Below, in pieces: positions 25,120 through 34,076 of a stretch of 64,000 bases of DNA. Origin of the DNA: Streptomyces longwoodensis (GTDB lineage Bacteria > Actinomycetota > Actinomycetes > Streptomycetales > Streptomycetaceae); assembly GCF_001514125.1 (NCBI RefSeq), contig NZ_KQ948551.1, positions 519,291 to 583,290 on the forward strand, given 5' to 3'. A model generated the notes under the pieces. The model was not told the origin of the DNA and searched no databases. It saw nothing but the letters and a program-made list of their open reading frames with translations. Position numbers and translations under genes: made by a program. The first letter of the stretch is position 1. Each line of letters opens with the position of its first letter.

Positions 25120-25674
25120 TCAGAACAGCGGCTCGGGCAGCACGCCCTCCAACGCCAGCAGCTTGCGCTTGGTCTCCAGACCGCCCCCGAACCCGCCGAT
25201 CCCGCCGCCGCTCTCCACCACCCGGTGGCAGGGCACCACGACCGGCAGTGGATTGGAACCCATCGCCATGCCCACCGCCTGCGCGGCCCCCGGCTGCCCC
25301 ACCCGCCGGGCCAGATCGCCGTACCCGACCACCGCGCCGTACGGGACGCCCTCGGCCAGCGCGCGCAGCACCTGGCGGTTGAAGCCGGAGATCAGCGACC
25401 AGTCCAGCGGCAGCGCGAAGCCGCGCAGCTCGCCCGCGAAGTAGGCGTCGACCTGGCGTATCGCCTCGGCCAGCAGCGGTGAGTCCGGCGCCTCGACGGG
25501 CGTCGTGCCGAGCCGCTCCGCGAGCCGGGCGAGCGCCTTCTCGCGGACCGGGTCCGTCGCGTGGAACACGACGTTGACCAGACCCTCACGGGTCGCGGCC
25601 AGCAGCAGGGGGCCGATGGGCGTCCCGACGACGGCCCACACGACCTGCTGCTCGTACTGCCCCTGGCTGTCCAT
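25120..25674 (-). CDS. ogt: Methylated-DNA-protein-cysteine methyltransferase
   Basis: 184 residues. The active site PCHRVV is present near residue 149, preceded by NPLPVVV and followed by the GIGGFGGGLETKRKLLALE block. An N-terminal domain (about residues 10-95) of the Ogt/AGT type comes first. The enzyme moves methyl groups from O6-methylguanine to its own Cys and is used once. The start codon lies 6 bases after TACGGT, and that box belongs to a PafBC-type promoter, so a leaderless, damage-induced message is expected. Transcribed from its own promoter. Confidence 0.93.
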   Translation of the reverse strand: MDSQGQYEQQVVWAVVGTPIGPLLLAATREGLVNVVFHATDPVREKALARLAERLGTTPVEAPDSPLLAEAIRQVDAYFAGELRGFALPLDWSLISGFNRQVLRALAEGVPYGAVVGYGDLARRVGQPGAAQAVGMAMGSNPLPVVVPCHRVVESGGGIGGFGGGLETKRKLLALEGVLPEPLF

Positions 25675-25680
25675 GCCCCC

Positions 25681-25703
25681 ACCGTACGGCCGCCCACTGA
25701 CAG
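25681..25703 (-). promoter_or_regulatory. PafBC-type damage promoter of ogt
   Basis: On the minus strand: CTGTCAGTG (25703 to 25695), 8 bases, TACGGT (25686 to 25681), then GGGGGC and ATG. It matches the actinobacterial consensus tTGTCRGTG-N8-TANNNT except at the weak first base. The -10 lies 6 bases from ATG, so transcription probably begins at or next to the start codon. Confidence 0.8.
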
Positions 25704-25756
25704 CGCTGCGGAGAGCCGAGTCCCGCCCGGCCCAGGCCCCGACGCCGTCCGTCCGG

Positions 25757-26647
25757 TCAGTGCCCGGACACGGCCTGGCGCACCACGTCCGGCTTGTTGC
25801 TGATCAGCCCGTCGGCGCCGTACCCGACGACGGTGCGCGCGGTGTCCGCGTCGTCCACCGTCCAGGCGAACAATCGCAGCGGCAGACCGTGCGGTCCCGT
25901 CTGGGCATGCACCGCGGAGACGTAGGCGGCGGACAGCGACGTGTGCGAGGGGTTGACCAGGTCGACGAACCGCGCGTACGTGGGCAGGTCCGCCGCCTTC
26001 GGCGTGCCGAGCAGGCCGGTGCGCACCTCCGGCGCCAGCGCGTGCACGGTGCGCAGGCTGTCGGCGCTGAAGCTCTGCACGATCAGCCGGCCGGCGAGGT
26101 GCCGCTGGTCCAGCCAGTTCTCGTTGCCGAGCTCCTTGAGGATCTGCTGCTCGATCCCCGGGTACAGTTCCGGATTTTTGACCTCCAGGAGCAGGCCCTG
26201 GTGGTGGGATTCGACCGTGCGCAGGTACTGCTCCAGCGTCGGCACGCGCGTGCCCGCGTACGCGGGGGAGAACCAGCTGCCCGCGTCGAGCCGGGCGATC
26301 TCGGCGGCGGTGAAGTCCTTCACCTTCCAGGGAGCGCGGCCCGGGAAGACGTCCTCCGCGTCCGTGGTCCGGCCCAGCCCGTCGTCGTGGATCACCACGA
26401 GTTCGCCGTCCTTGGTGCGCTGGACGTCGTTCTCCACCCAGCGGGCGTCCCGGGCGGCGGCCTCGTCGACGGCGGCGAGGGTGTTCTCGGGCGCGTAGGC
26501 GGAGGCACCCCGGTGCGCGACGACGACCGGCGCCGGGACCCGCGCCGGCTCGGGGCCGGCCAGTCCCGCCCGGGCGTCGGACGCCGGGAGCAGGAGGGCC
26601 ACCAGGCCCACGAGCGCGGTGGTCAGGGCGGCGACGCGCGCGTGCAT
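25757..26647 (-). CDS. Secreted glycerophosphodiester phosphodiesterase
   Basis: 296 residues from the ATG at 26647, with GAGGAG upstream. Residues 1-28 are a signal peptide (basic start, hydrophobic core VAALTTALVGLVALLLPA, then SDARAG). The GDPD barrel follows: VVAHRGASAYAPENTLAAV (His and Arg-Gly, about 43-61), WVENDVQRTKDGELVVIHDD with the acidic metal ligands, then LLLEVKNPE and the terminal AWTVDDADTARTVVGYGADGLISNKPD. It hydrolyses glycerophosphodiesters to glycerol 3-phosphate outside the cell, a phosphate- and lipid-scavenging role. Its promoter region is shared with the divergent MHYT gene. Confidence 0.9.
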   Translation of the reverse strand: MHARVAALTTALVGLVALLLPASDARAGLAGPEPARVPAPVVVAHRGASAYAPENTLAAVDEAAARDARWVENDVQRTKDGELVVIHDDGLGRTTDAEDVFPGRAPWKVKDFTAAEIARLDAGSWFSPAYAGTRVPTLEQYLRTVESHHQGLLLEVKNPELYPGIEQQILKELGNENWLDQRHLAGRLIVQSFSADSLRTVHALAPEVRTGLLGTPKAADLPTYARFVDLVNPSHTSLSAAYVSAVHAQTGPHGLPLRLFAWTVDDADTARTVVGYGADGLISNKPDVVRQAVSGH

Positions 26648-26930
26648 GCGTACTCCTCGTGTCGAGCGGACTCCGGCCGTCACGTACAGCTCCACTGTGA
26701 CAGCGAAGAGTCAACGACGCGGGAGTGCGGCACGACTCCACGATGAACGCGGTTGCCCGAGCCCGCTCGGTCCTGCCCCAGATGTGGCAAGGTCGTGTGT
26801 CTTTGCCGCAGAGTCGTTCGACCGTTCCGGTGGCAGTCATACTTTCTGCGTCGACCACGATCGCCCGCGCGGTCGTGGGAGGGGGGCAGTTCCGGGCAGT
26901 TCGGGTACCACGGCGGAAGGGCAGCCGCGC

Positions 26931-27794
26931 ATGCAGGGCACGGTCGACGGATTCAGCTACGGACTCGTCACCCCGCTGGTGGCCTACCTGATGGCCTGCC
27001 TCGGCGGTGCCCTCGGCCTGCGCTGCACGACCAGGGCGATGCTCGTCGCGCACTCCTGGCGCCCCGGCTGGCTCGCCCTCGGAGCGGCCGCCATCGGCTC
27101 CGGCATATGGACCATGCACTTCGTCGCGATGATGGGCTTCACGGTCCACGGCGCGCCGATCCACTACGACAAGCCCCTGACGTACGCCAGCCTGGGCGTC
27201 GCGATCCTCATGGTGGGCGTCGGGATCTTCATCGTCGGCTACAAGGGCGCCTCAGGAACCGCGCTGTTCACCGGCGGCACCCTCACCGGCCTCGGCATCG
27301 CCTCCATGCACTACCTGGGCATGGCGAGCCTGCAGCTGAACGGACGGCTGGAGTACAACACCCTGACCGTCGGCTTCTCCGTGGTGATCGCGATGGCCGC
27401 CGCCACCGCGGCGCTGTGGGCCGCGGGACAGGTGCGGGGACTGCTGTGGAGCGTCGGCGCGAGCCTCGTCATGGGGCTCGCCGTCACGGGCATGCACTAC
27501 ACGGGCATGGCCGCGATGAGCGTCCACCTGCACACGGGCGCGCCGGGCACTGGGGACTCACCCGCCGCGCTCCTCGCGCCGATGCTGATCGGCCCGCTCG
27601 CCTTCCTGTGCCTCGCCGGCGTCGTCGTCCTGTTCGACCCGCTGATGGTGATGGGCGGGCCGGACTGGACACCGGTGGAGCACAAGCCCGGCGTACCGGC
27701 CCACGCGCCGGCCCCGCGGTCCGGGCGGCGGCCCGTCGTGCGCCCCGGCCGCAGGGACCTCCGGCTGGAGCACCGCACGGCCCAGAACCGCTGA
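26931..27794 (+). CDS. MHYT-domain membrane sensor protein
   Basis: 287 residues. Seven hydrophobic helices span residues about 10-235. Three copies of the MHYT signature lie at the outer face: [18 protein letters not shown] and MHYTGMAAM, each with Met and His residues proposed to bind copper and sense CO, NO or O2. Most MHYT proteins carry a C-terminal GGDEF or kinase output. Here only a short Pro/Arg-rich cytoplasmic tail follows, so any signalling must involve a partner. The ATG has a GGAAGGG about 10 bases upstream. uvrB follows but has its own promoter. Confidence 0.85.
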   Translation: MQGTVDGFSYGLVTPLVAYLMACLGGALGLRCTTRAMLVAHSWRPGWLALGAAAIGSGIWTMHFVAMMGFTVHGAPIHYDKPLTYASLGVAILMVGVGIFIVGYKGASGTALFTGGTLTGLGIASMHYLGMASLQLNGRLEYNTLTVGFSVVIAMAAATAALWAAGQVRGLLWSVGASLVMGLAVTGMHYTGMAAMSVHLHTGAPGTGDSPAALLAPMLIGPLAFLCLAGVVVLFDPLMVMGGPDWTPVEHKPGVPAHAPAPRSGRRPVVRPGRRDLRLEHRTAQNR

Positions 27795-27804
27795 CCGGAG
27801 CCGG

Positions 27805-27827
27805 TTGTCAGTGGGGGGTCGTACGGT
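27805..27827 (+). promoter_or_regulatory. PafBC-type damage promoter of uvrB
   Basis: TTGTCAGTG at 27805-27813, 8 bases, TACGGT at 27822-27827: a full match to tTGTCRGTG-N8-TANNNT. The uvrB ATG begins 8 bases after the -10 box and has no ribosome-binding site, which fits a leaderless transcript. Confidence 0.85.
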
Positions 27828-27834
27828 TGATGGC

Positions 27835-29991
27835 ATGCGGCCCGTTTCCCAGATCGAACGCACGGTGGCGCCCTTCGAGGTCGTCAGTCCCTACCAGCCC
27901 AACGGCGACCAGCCGGCGGCCATCGCCGAGCTGGCCCGGCGCATCCAGGCGGGTGAGAAGGACGTCGTCCTGCTGGGCGCGACCGGCACCGGCAAGTCCG
28001 CCACCACCGCGTGGATGATCGAGAAGCTCCAGCGACCCACCCTGGTGATGGCGCCGAACAAGACGCTGGCCGCCCAGCTGGCCAACGAGTTCCGCGAGCT
28101 CCTGCCGAACAACGCGGTCGAGTACTTCGTCTCGTACTACGACTACTACCAGCCCGAGGCGTACGTCCCGCAGTCGGACACCTACATCGAGAAGGACTCC
28201 TCGATCAACGAGGAGGTCGAGCGCCTGCGCCACTCGGCGACGAACTCGCTGCTCACCCGCCGTGACGTGGTCGTGGTGGCCTCGGTGTCCTGCATCTACG
28301 GCCTGGGCACCCCGCAGGAGTACGTGGACCGCATGGTGCCGCTCCGGGTCGGCGACGAGATCGACCGGGACCAGCTGCTGCGCCGCTTCGTCGACATCCA
28401 GTACACGCGCAACGACATGGCGTTCACCCGCGGCACCTTCCGCGTGCGCGGCGACACTATCGAGATCTTCCCGGTGTACGAGGAGCTCGCCGTCCGCATC
28501 GAGATGTTCGGCGACGAGATCGAGGCGCTCACCACGCTGCACCCGCTCACCGGCGAGATCATCAGCGACGAGCAGCAGCTGTACGTCTTCCCCGCCTCCC
28601 ACTACGTCGCCGGCCCCGAGCGCATGGAGCGGGCCGTCAACGACATCGAGAAGGAGCTCGGGGACCGGCTGGCCGAGCTGGAGAAGCAGGGCAAGCTCCT
28701 GGAGGCGCAGCGCCTGCGCATGCGCACCACGTACGACATCGAGATGCTCCGCCAGATCGGCACCTGCTCCGGCGTGGAGAACTACTCGATGCACTTCGAC
28801 GGCCGCCTGCCCGGGTCCCCGCCCAACACGCTGCTCGACTACTTCCCGGAGGACTTCCTCCTGGTCATCGACGAGTCCCACGTGACCGTGCCGCAGATCG
28901 GCGCGATGTACGAGGGCGACGCCTCCCGCAAGCGCACCCTCGTCGACCACGGCTTCCGGCTGCCCTCCGCCCTGGACAACCGGCCGCTGAAGTGGGAGGA
29001 GTTCCAGGAGCGCATCGGCCAGACCGTCTACCTGTCGGCGACCCCGGGCACCTACGAGCTGTCCCGCGGCGACGGCGTCGTCGAACAGATCATCCGCCCC
29101 ACCGGCCTCGTCGACCCGCAGGTCGTCGTCAAGCCCACCGAGGGCCAGATCGACGACCTGGTGCACGAGATCCGCAAGCGCACCGACAAGGACGAGCGCG
29201 TCCTGGTCACCACCCTCACCAAGAAGATGGCCGAGGACCTCACCGACTACTTCCTGGAACTGGGCATCCAGGTGCGCTACCTGCACAGCGACGTCGACAC
29301 CCTGCGCCGCGTGGAGCTGCTGCGGGAGCTGCGCAGCGGCGAGTACGACGTCCTGGTCGGCATCAACCTGCTGCGTGAGGGCCTGGACCTGCCCGAGGTG
29401 TCCCTGGTGGCCATCCTGGACGCCGACAAGGAGGGCTTCCTGCGCTCCGGCACCTCGCTGATCCAGACCATCGGCCGCGCCGCGCGCAACGTCTCCGGCG
29501 AGGTCCACATGTACGCCGACAAGATCACCCCCGCGATGGAGCGGGCGATCGACGAGACCAACCGCCGCCGGGAGAAGCAGGTCGCCTACAACAAGGCGAA
29601 CGGCATCGACCCCCAGCCGCTGCGCAAGAAGATCAACGACATCGTCTCCCAGATCGCGCGCGAGGAGATCGACACCGAGCAGCTCCTCGGCACCGGCTAC
29701 CGCGCGAAGAAGGACGGGCGGCCCACCAAGGCGCCGGTTCCCTCGCTCGGCGACAAGTCCCTCAAGGGCGCCAAGGGCTCGAAGACCGTCAAGCCCGCCC
29801 ACGGCAAGGCCCGCGAGACCGTCCCGACCGACAGCCCCGCCGCCGACCTCGCCGCGCAGATCGAGGAGATGACCGAGCGCATGCGGGCCTCCGCCGCGGA
29901 CCTGCAGTTCGAGATCGCGGCCCGGCTGCGCGACGAGGTCTCGGAGATGAAGAAGGAACTGCGCCAGATGAAGGAGGCCGGACTGGCCTGA
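27835..29991 (+). CDS. uvrB: Excinuclease ABC subunit B
   Basis: 718 residues. UvrB is the damage-verifying helicase of nucleotide excision repair, loaded by UvrA and cut with by UvrC. Walker A GATGTGKS is at residues about 48-55. The damage-probing beta-hairpin region contains [18 protein letters not shown], the DEAD-like box is VIDESH, motif VI is QTIGRAARN, and the C-terminal UVR motif that binds UvrC lies around residues 670-710. A Lys/Pro/Ser-rich linker (about 625-665) precedes the UVR motif. The ATG at 27835 has no Shine-Dalgarno and sits right after the damage promoter. Confidence 0.97.
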   Translation: MRPVSQIERTVAPFEVVSPYQPNGDQPAAIAELARRIQAGEKDVVLLGATGTGKSATTAWMIEKLQRPTLVMAPNKTLAAQLANEFRELLPNNAVEYFVSYYDYYQPEAYVPQSDTYIEKDSSINEEVERLRHSATNSLLTRRDVVVVASVSCIYGLGTPQEYVDRMVPLRVGDEIDRDQLLRRFVDIQYTRNDMAFTRGTFRVRGDTIEIFPVYEELAVRIEMFGDEIEALTTLHPLTGEIISDEQQLYVFPASHYVAGPERMERAVNDIEKELGDRLAELEKQGKLLEAQRLRMRTTYDIEMLRQIGTCSGVENYSMHFDGRLPGSPPNTLLDYFPEDFLLVIDESHVTVPQIGAMYEGDASRKRTLVDHGFRLPSALDNRPLKWEEFQERIGQTVYLSATPGTYELSRGDGVVEQIIRPTGLVDPQVVVKPTEGQIDDLVHEIRKRTDKDERVLVTTLTKKMAEDLTDYFLELGIQVRYLHSDVDTLRRVELLRELRSGEYDVLVGINLLREGLDLPEVSLVAILDADKEGFLRSGTSLIQTIGRAARNVSGEVHMYADKITPAMERAIDETNRRREKQVAYNKANGIDPQPLRKKINDIVSQIAREEIDTEQLLGTGYRAKKDGRPTKAPVPSLGDKSLKGAKGSKTVKPAHGKARETVPTDSPAADLAAQIEEMTERMRASAADLQFEIAARLRDEVSEMKKELRQMKEAGLA

Positions 29992-30112
29992 CGCGCGGCC
30001 GGCCCGGCCCCGGTCCGGCTCGCCGCCCATGTCGATGTACGGCGCCGACGTGCCGTACCCGCCCACGCGCTGTGTTGCAGGACCGACACAAAGTGCGCTC
30101 CCGGGTACGGCA

Positions 30113-30135
30113 CTGTCGGTGCCCTTGCGTAAGGT
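30113..30135 (+). promoter_or_regulatory. PafBC-type motif upstream of terD
   Basis: CTGTCGGTG at 30113-30121, 8 bases, TAAGGT at 30130-30135. This has the same layout as at uvrA, uvrB and ogt, with G at the R position. It stands 56 bases before the terD GTG, which has a conventional ribosome site, so this message would carry a leader. Confidence 0.65.
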
Positions 30136-30191
30136 TCTGGTCAACCGCGCAGACCGCGGCAACAGGGGACGTTCGAGAGGGGAATCAGCGC

Positions 30192-30770
30192 GTGACCGTC
30201 AACATGACCAAGGGTCAGGCCATCAGTCTGCAGAAGAACGACGGGGGCAGCCTGACCGCGGTGCGCATGGGTCTCGGCTGGCAGGCGGCCCCCCGGCGTG
30301 GCCTGTTCGGCACCCGCACGCGGGAGATCGACCTCGACGCCTCGGCGGTCCTCTTCGCCGACAAGCAGCCCGTCGACGTCGTCTTCTTCCGCCACCTGGT
30401 GAGCGACGACGGCTCCGTGCGGCACACCGGCGACAACCTCGTCGGCGGTGTCGGCCAGGGCGGCGACGACGAGGCCATCCTCGTGGACCTCTCGCGCGTG
30501 CCCGTTCACATCGACCAGATCGTCTTCACCGTGAACTCCTTCACGGGCCAGACGTTCCAGGAGGTGCAGAACGCGTTCTGCCGCCTGGTCGACGAGACCA
30601 ACGGCCAGGAGCTGGCCCGCTACACCCTCGCGGGCGGCGGCGCCTACACGGCCCAGGTCATGGCGAAGGTGCACCGCGCGGGCCCGGGCTGGACGATGAC
30701 CGCCCTCGGCACCCCGGCCAACGGCCGCACCTTCCAGGACCTGATGCCGGCCATCCTGCCGCTGCTGTAG
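30192..30770 (+). CDS. terD: TerD family stress protein
   Basis: 192 residues from GTG at 30192 (GAGGGG upstream). TerD-fold features are present: MTKGQAISLQKNDGGSLTAV, VRMGLGWQA, EIDLDASAVLF, the acidic calcium-binding stretches DGSVRHTGDNLVGG and GGDDEAILVDLSRVP, and IVFTVNSFTGQTFQEVQNAF. TerD proteins bind Ca2+ and work with other Ter proteins in tellurite, phage and oxidative stress. In Streptomyces they have also been connected with differentiation. It lies 201 bases after uvrB and heads a pair with the next TerD-domain gene. Confidence 0.92.
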   Translation: MTVNMTKGQAISLQKNDGGSLTAVRMGLGWQAAPRRGLFGTRTREIDLDASAVLFADKQPVDVVFFRHLVSDDGSVRHTGDNLVGGVGQGGDDEAILVDLSRVPVHIDQIVFTVNSFTGQTFQEVQNAFCRLVDETNGQELARYTLAGGGAYTAQVMAKVHRAGPGWTMTALGTPANGRTFQDLMPAILPLL

Positions 30771-30820
30771 TACGGCGGCGACCGCACCGACAACACAAGA
30801 CGCGACACAGGGGGAAGGCG

Positions 30821-32869
30821 ATGACGGCCGAGCTGGTGCGGGGGCAGAACCACCCGCTCTCCCAGGCCCACCTCGAGATCAGGGTCTCGGCCGGCACGCC
30901 CGTCGTGGCCGCCGCGACGCTCGGCGACGACGGCGGCACCGTGCGGGGCGTCGAGTGGGTGGCCCACCCCGGGACGCCCACCCTGCCCGGACTGGAGGTC
31001 TCCCGGCAGGCGGCCGCCGATCACCGTCTGGCGGTCGACCTGGACGCCATGCCGGAGGCCGTGCACCGGGTGCACGTGCTGATCTCGCTCCCGCAGGCGG
31101 GCGGCGGCCCGGTCCGCTTCGGCGCCGTCGCCGCCCCCTTCGTCGCCGTCACCGGACTCGACGGCGGCGAGGTCGCCAGCTACACCATCACCGGCCTGGA
31201 CAGCGAGTCGGCCGTCGTCGCCCTGGAGCTGTACCGGCGCCAGGGCGCCTGGAAGGTCCGTGCGGTCGGCCAGGGGTACGCCGGCGGACTCGCCGAGCTC
31301 CTCACCGACCAGGGCCTGCCGCAGGCCCAGCAGCTCGCGTCCGGCATCCACGAGGCCGTGGCCCAGGGGCTCGCCCGCTCGGTCCAGGCCCCGCCGCCCC
31401 GCACGGCCGACGGCGACCGCTCCCGGCAGACGGCCGCGTCCGCCCTCGGCCCGGACCAGAGCGGTCCCGCGCCCTACGGCACCCAGGGCCACCAGAACCC
31501 CGCCGGGCCGTACGCCCCCCAGGGCACCCCCGGCACCCCGCCCGTCCCGCCGGCCGCGGGCCCCGGGGCGGGGCACCCGTCCGGTCCCGCACCGGCGGAC
31601 CCGTCGGCCGCCGGCCCCACCCCGCCGCCCACCGGCCCCGCCGGCGGCGGCCCGATCGACTACAGCCACCCGCGCCGCGGGACCACGGCTCCGCCCCCGC
31701 CCCCGCCGACCGCGCCCCCGGCCGCCCCCGGGCAGCCCGCCCAGCCCGTCGCGGGCGACGCGACCGGCTGGTCCATGGAGGAGCGCCTCTACAACCAGAT
31801 CTGGGGGATGTTCGAGGACCTGGCCCGGACGACGGCCGCCTACCGCAGCGCCGTCGACTTCGCCGAGTCGCGCCTGGAGAAGGAGATCGACCAGGTCCTG
31901 TCCGATCCGCGCAACCGGATCGGTGGCCAGGGCGACGCGGCCCGCGAGGCCGCCCTCGCCCGGCAGACCCAGCTCGTCGACCAGGCCCGTCAGGCGCTCG
32001 ACCGGGACCTGGCCCAGCTCGTCGCCGAGGCCGACGTCGTCGAGCCGGCGCTGCCGCCGGCCTTCGCAGGCTGGGACAACCCCGTGTGGCACTCCTACCG
32101 CGTGCCGATGGAGATCCCCATGGCCCTGCGCATCGGAGACCTCGGCCTGCCCGAGAGCGACCGGCTGCGCATCCCGCTGCTGGTCCGGCTGCCGCTGGAG
32201 CGCGGCCTGTGGATCGACAGCGGGCGCACGGCGATGGCCGACGACGTCTTCGTCGACACCCACGAGCGGCGCCGCCTGGCCATGGAGTCTGCGGTGGCGC
32301 ACACGGCGCGCCTGCTCGCGGTGTACCCGGCGGACGAGTTCACCGTCCACCTCGTCGATCCGGCCGGCTCGGGCGCCCAGGCCCTCGCACCGCTGGTGCG
32401 CAGCGGGGTGCTCGCGGGGCCCCCGGCGCGGGGCGCGGCCGGGGTCGCGGACGTGCTGGGCCGGCTGACGCAGCGCGTCGACCTGGTGCAGATGGCGCTG
32501 CGCGGCGGCGTGGCGGACTCGCTGCCGCCCGACTTCGACACGGCCCAGCAGCTGCTCGTCGTCAACGACTTCCCGCACGGCTTCGACGACCGTGCCGTGA
32601 CCCAACTGCGCTACCTCGCGGACGAGGGCCCGGCCGTCGGCGTACACCTGATGATGGTGGCCGACCGGGAGGACGCCGCCGGTTACGGTCCGTTGCTGGA
32701 CCCGCTGTGGCGCTCCCTGCTGCGGCTGACGCCCGTGCCCGACGACCATCTGGCCGATCCGTGGGTCGGCCACGCCTGGACGTACGAGCCGGCGCTCGTG
32801 CCGCCCGGGAGCGGCGTCCTCGAGACGGTCCTGCGGCAGGTCGCGGCCGCCCGTACCAAGCGATCGTAA
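30821..32869 (+). CDS. TerD-domain multi-domain protein with possible FtsK-like C-terminal fold
   Basis: 682 residues from ATG with GGGGAAGG upstream. Residues 1-185 are a TerD-like domain (AHLEIRVSAGTPVVAAATL, then VHVLISLPQAGGGPVRFG and SYTITGLDSESAVVALELY). Residues about 187-316 are a Pro/Gly/Ala linker. Residues 319-406 are charged helices that could form a coiled coil. Residues 412-682 form an alpha/beta domain with PLLVRLPLERGLWIDSG, FTVHLVDPAGSG and a Walker-B-like QQLLVVNDFPHGFDD. No Walker A is visible. The layout recalls FtsK/EccC-type ATPase remnants, but that is only inference. It follows terD by 50 bases, probably in one operon. Confidence 0.75.
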   Translation: MTAELVRGQNHPLSQAHLEIRVSAGTPVVAAATLGDDGGTVRGVEWVAHPGTPTLPGLEVSRQAAADHRLAVDLDAMPEAVHRVHVLISLPQAGGGPVRFGAVAAPFVAVTGLDGGEVASYTITGLDSESAVVALELYRRQGAWKVRAVGQGYAGGLAELLTDQGLPQAQQLASGIHEAVAQGLARSVQAPPPRTADGDRSRQTAASALGPDQSGPAPYGTQGHQNPAGPYAPQGTPGTPPVPPAAGPGAGHPSGPAPADPSAAGPTPPPTGPAGGGPIDYSHPRRGTTAPPPPPPTAPPAAPGQPAQPVAGDATGWSMEERLYNQIWGMFEDLARTTAAYRSAVDFAESRLEKEIDQVLSDPRNRIGGQGDAAREAALARQTQLVDQARQALDRDLAQLVAEADVVEPALPPAFAGWDNPVWHSYRVPMEIPMALRIGDLGLPESDRLRIPLLVRLPLERGLWIDSGRTAMADDVFVDTHERRRLAMESAVAHTARLLAVYPADEFTVHLVDPAGSGAQALAPLVRSGVLAGPPARGAAGVADVLGRLTQRVDLVQMALRGGVADSLPPDFDTAQQLLVVNDFPHGFDDRAVTQLRYLADEGPAVGVHLMMVADREDAAGYGPLLDPLWRSLLRLTPVPDDHLADPWVGHAWTYEPALVPPGSGVLETVLRQVAAARTKRS

Positions 32870-32949
32870 AGAGTGACTGAGCTGGGGTTTTGATCTTTCT
32901 TTTGCCAAGCACTTTACTCTTTCTTGGTCATTGGGGTACCGTAGTCCGC

Positions 32950-33087
32950 ACGGAGGGGAGTACTCCCTGACTGCGGCGCTCTCGTCAGTACGGATCACTG
33001 GGATCCCGGGACGCCGGCCCTAGCGGGTGGAAGAGACCTCCGGCAGCGCGACGACGCTGACTACCTGCCGTTACGTCCTGCCGGAGG
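32950..33087 (+). promoter_or_regulatory. yybP-ykoY manganese riboswitch with SD-sequestering platform
   Basis: The aptamer hallmarks are at both ends: GGGGAGTA at 32955-32962 and AGACCT at 33034-33039. P1 forms by GGAGG (32952-32956) pairing with CCTCC (33037-33041). The same CCTCC begins a perfect 10-base inverted repeat (33037-33046 with 33078-33087) whose 3-prime arm contains the GGAGG ribosome site of terC. P1 and this anti-SD helix exclude each other, so Mn2+ binding should free the ribosome site (an ON switch). The region 32885-32945 upstream is AT-rich and probably holds the promoter. Confidence 0.85.
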
Positions 33088-33091
33088 CGCA

Positions 33092-34069
33092 GTGGATGTT
33101 TCCATGACCCTGTGGGTCCTGACGATCGTGGGCCTCGCCGCCCTGATCGCGGTCGACTTCTTCATCGGCCGCAAACCGCACGACGTGTCCCTGAAAGAGG
33201 CGGGCATCTGGACCGGTGTCTGGATCGCCCTCGCCGGACTCTTCGGACTCGGCCTGCTGCTCTTCGGCGGCGGCCAGCCCGCCGGTGAGTTCTTCGCGGG
33301 CTTCATCACCGAGAAGTCGCTGAGCGTCGACAACCTCTTCGTGTTCGTCCTGATCATGGCGAAGTTCGCCGTGCCCTCGCAGTACCAGCAGCGCGTCCTG
33401 CTCATCGGCGTGCTCATAGCCCTGGTCCTGCGGGCCGTCTTCATCGCCGCGGGCGCCGCCATCCTCGCCAGCTTCTCGTGGGTGTTCTACCTCTTCGGCG
33501 CGTTCCTCATCTGGACCGCCTGGAAGCTCATCCAGGAGGCCCGGGCCGACCAGGAGGACGAGGAGTTCGAGGAGAACAAGCTCCTCAAGGCCGCCGAGCG
33601 CAAGTTCGGCGTCGCCGACCGCTACCACGGCACCAAGCTGTGGATCCAGCAGAACGGCAAGCGGGTCATGACCCCGATGCTCGTCGTGATGCTCGCGATC
33701 GGCACCACGGACGTCCTGTTCGCGCTCGACTCGATCCCCGCGATCTTCGGCCTCACGCAGGACCCGTACATCGTGTTCACGGCCAACGCCTTCGCGCTGA
33801 TGGGCCTCAGGCAGCTGTACTTCCTCATCGGCGGCCTGCTCAAGAAGCTGGTCCACCTCAGCTACGGCCTGTCGGTGATCCTGGGCTTCATCGGAGTGAA
33901 GCTGGTCCTGCACGCCCTGCACGAGTCCGGTGTCCACGTCCCCGAGATCAGCATCCCCGTCTCCCTCGGCGTGATCTGCTCCGTGCTGGTCATCACCACG
34001 ATCACCAGCCTGCGGGCCACCAGGAAGCAGACGGCCGAGACCGCGCCCAAGGACCGCATCGACGTCTGA
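33092..34069 (+). CDS. terC: TerC family membrane protein, likely manganese exporter
   Basis: 325 residues from GTG 33092, 4 bases after GGAGG; an ATG at 33104 is a weaker alternative. Eight or nine transmembrane helices are visible. TerC signatures with buried Asp residues occur at AVDFFIGRKPHDVSLKEA, FITEKSLSVDNLFVFVLIM and AIGTTDVLFALDSIPAIFG. TerC/Alx relatives export Mn2+, in some bacteria for metallating secreted enzymes, which fits the manganese riboswitch in front. The ChaA-like gene starts 7 bases after its stop, so the two form an operon. The TerD genes lie just upstream under separate control. Confidence 0.92.
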   Translation: MDVSMTLWVLTIVGLAALIAVDFFIGRKPHDVSLKEAGIWTGVWIALAGLFGLGLLLFGGGQPAGEFFAGFITEKSLSVDNLFVFVLIMAKFAVPSQYQQRVLLIGVLIALVLRAVFIAAGAAILASFSWVFYLFGAFLIWTAWKLIQEARADQEDEEFEENKLLKAAERKFGVADRYHGTKLWIQQNGKRVMTPMLVVMLAIGTTDVLFALDSIPAIFGLTQDPYIVFTANAFALMGLRQLYFLIGGLLKKLVHLSYGLSVILGFIGVKLVLHALHESGVHVPEISIPVSLGVICSVLVITTITSLRATRKQTAETAPKDRIDV

Positions 34070-34076
34070 GGAGTTC

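Noticed and set aside
29181..29189. TTGTCGGTG on the minus strand inside uvrB
   Set aside because: No TANNNT box at 8 bases and no gene in that direction.
27808..30162. Long open frames on the opposite strand of uvrB, uvrA and the M14 peptidase gene (784, 941 and 1025 codons)
   Set aside because: They are mirror frames of very GC-rich genes, with low-complexity His/Val/Gly/Leu-rich proteins, no family motif and no ribosome site. The forward genes are certain.
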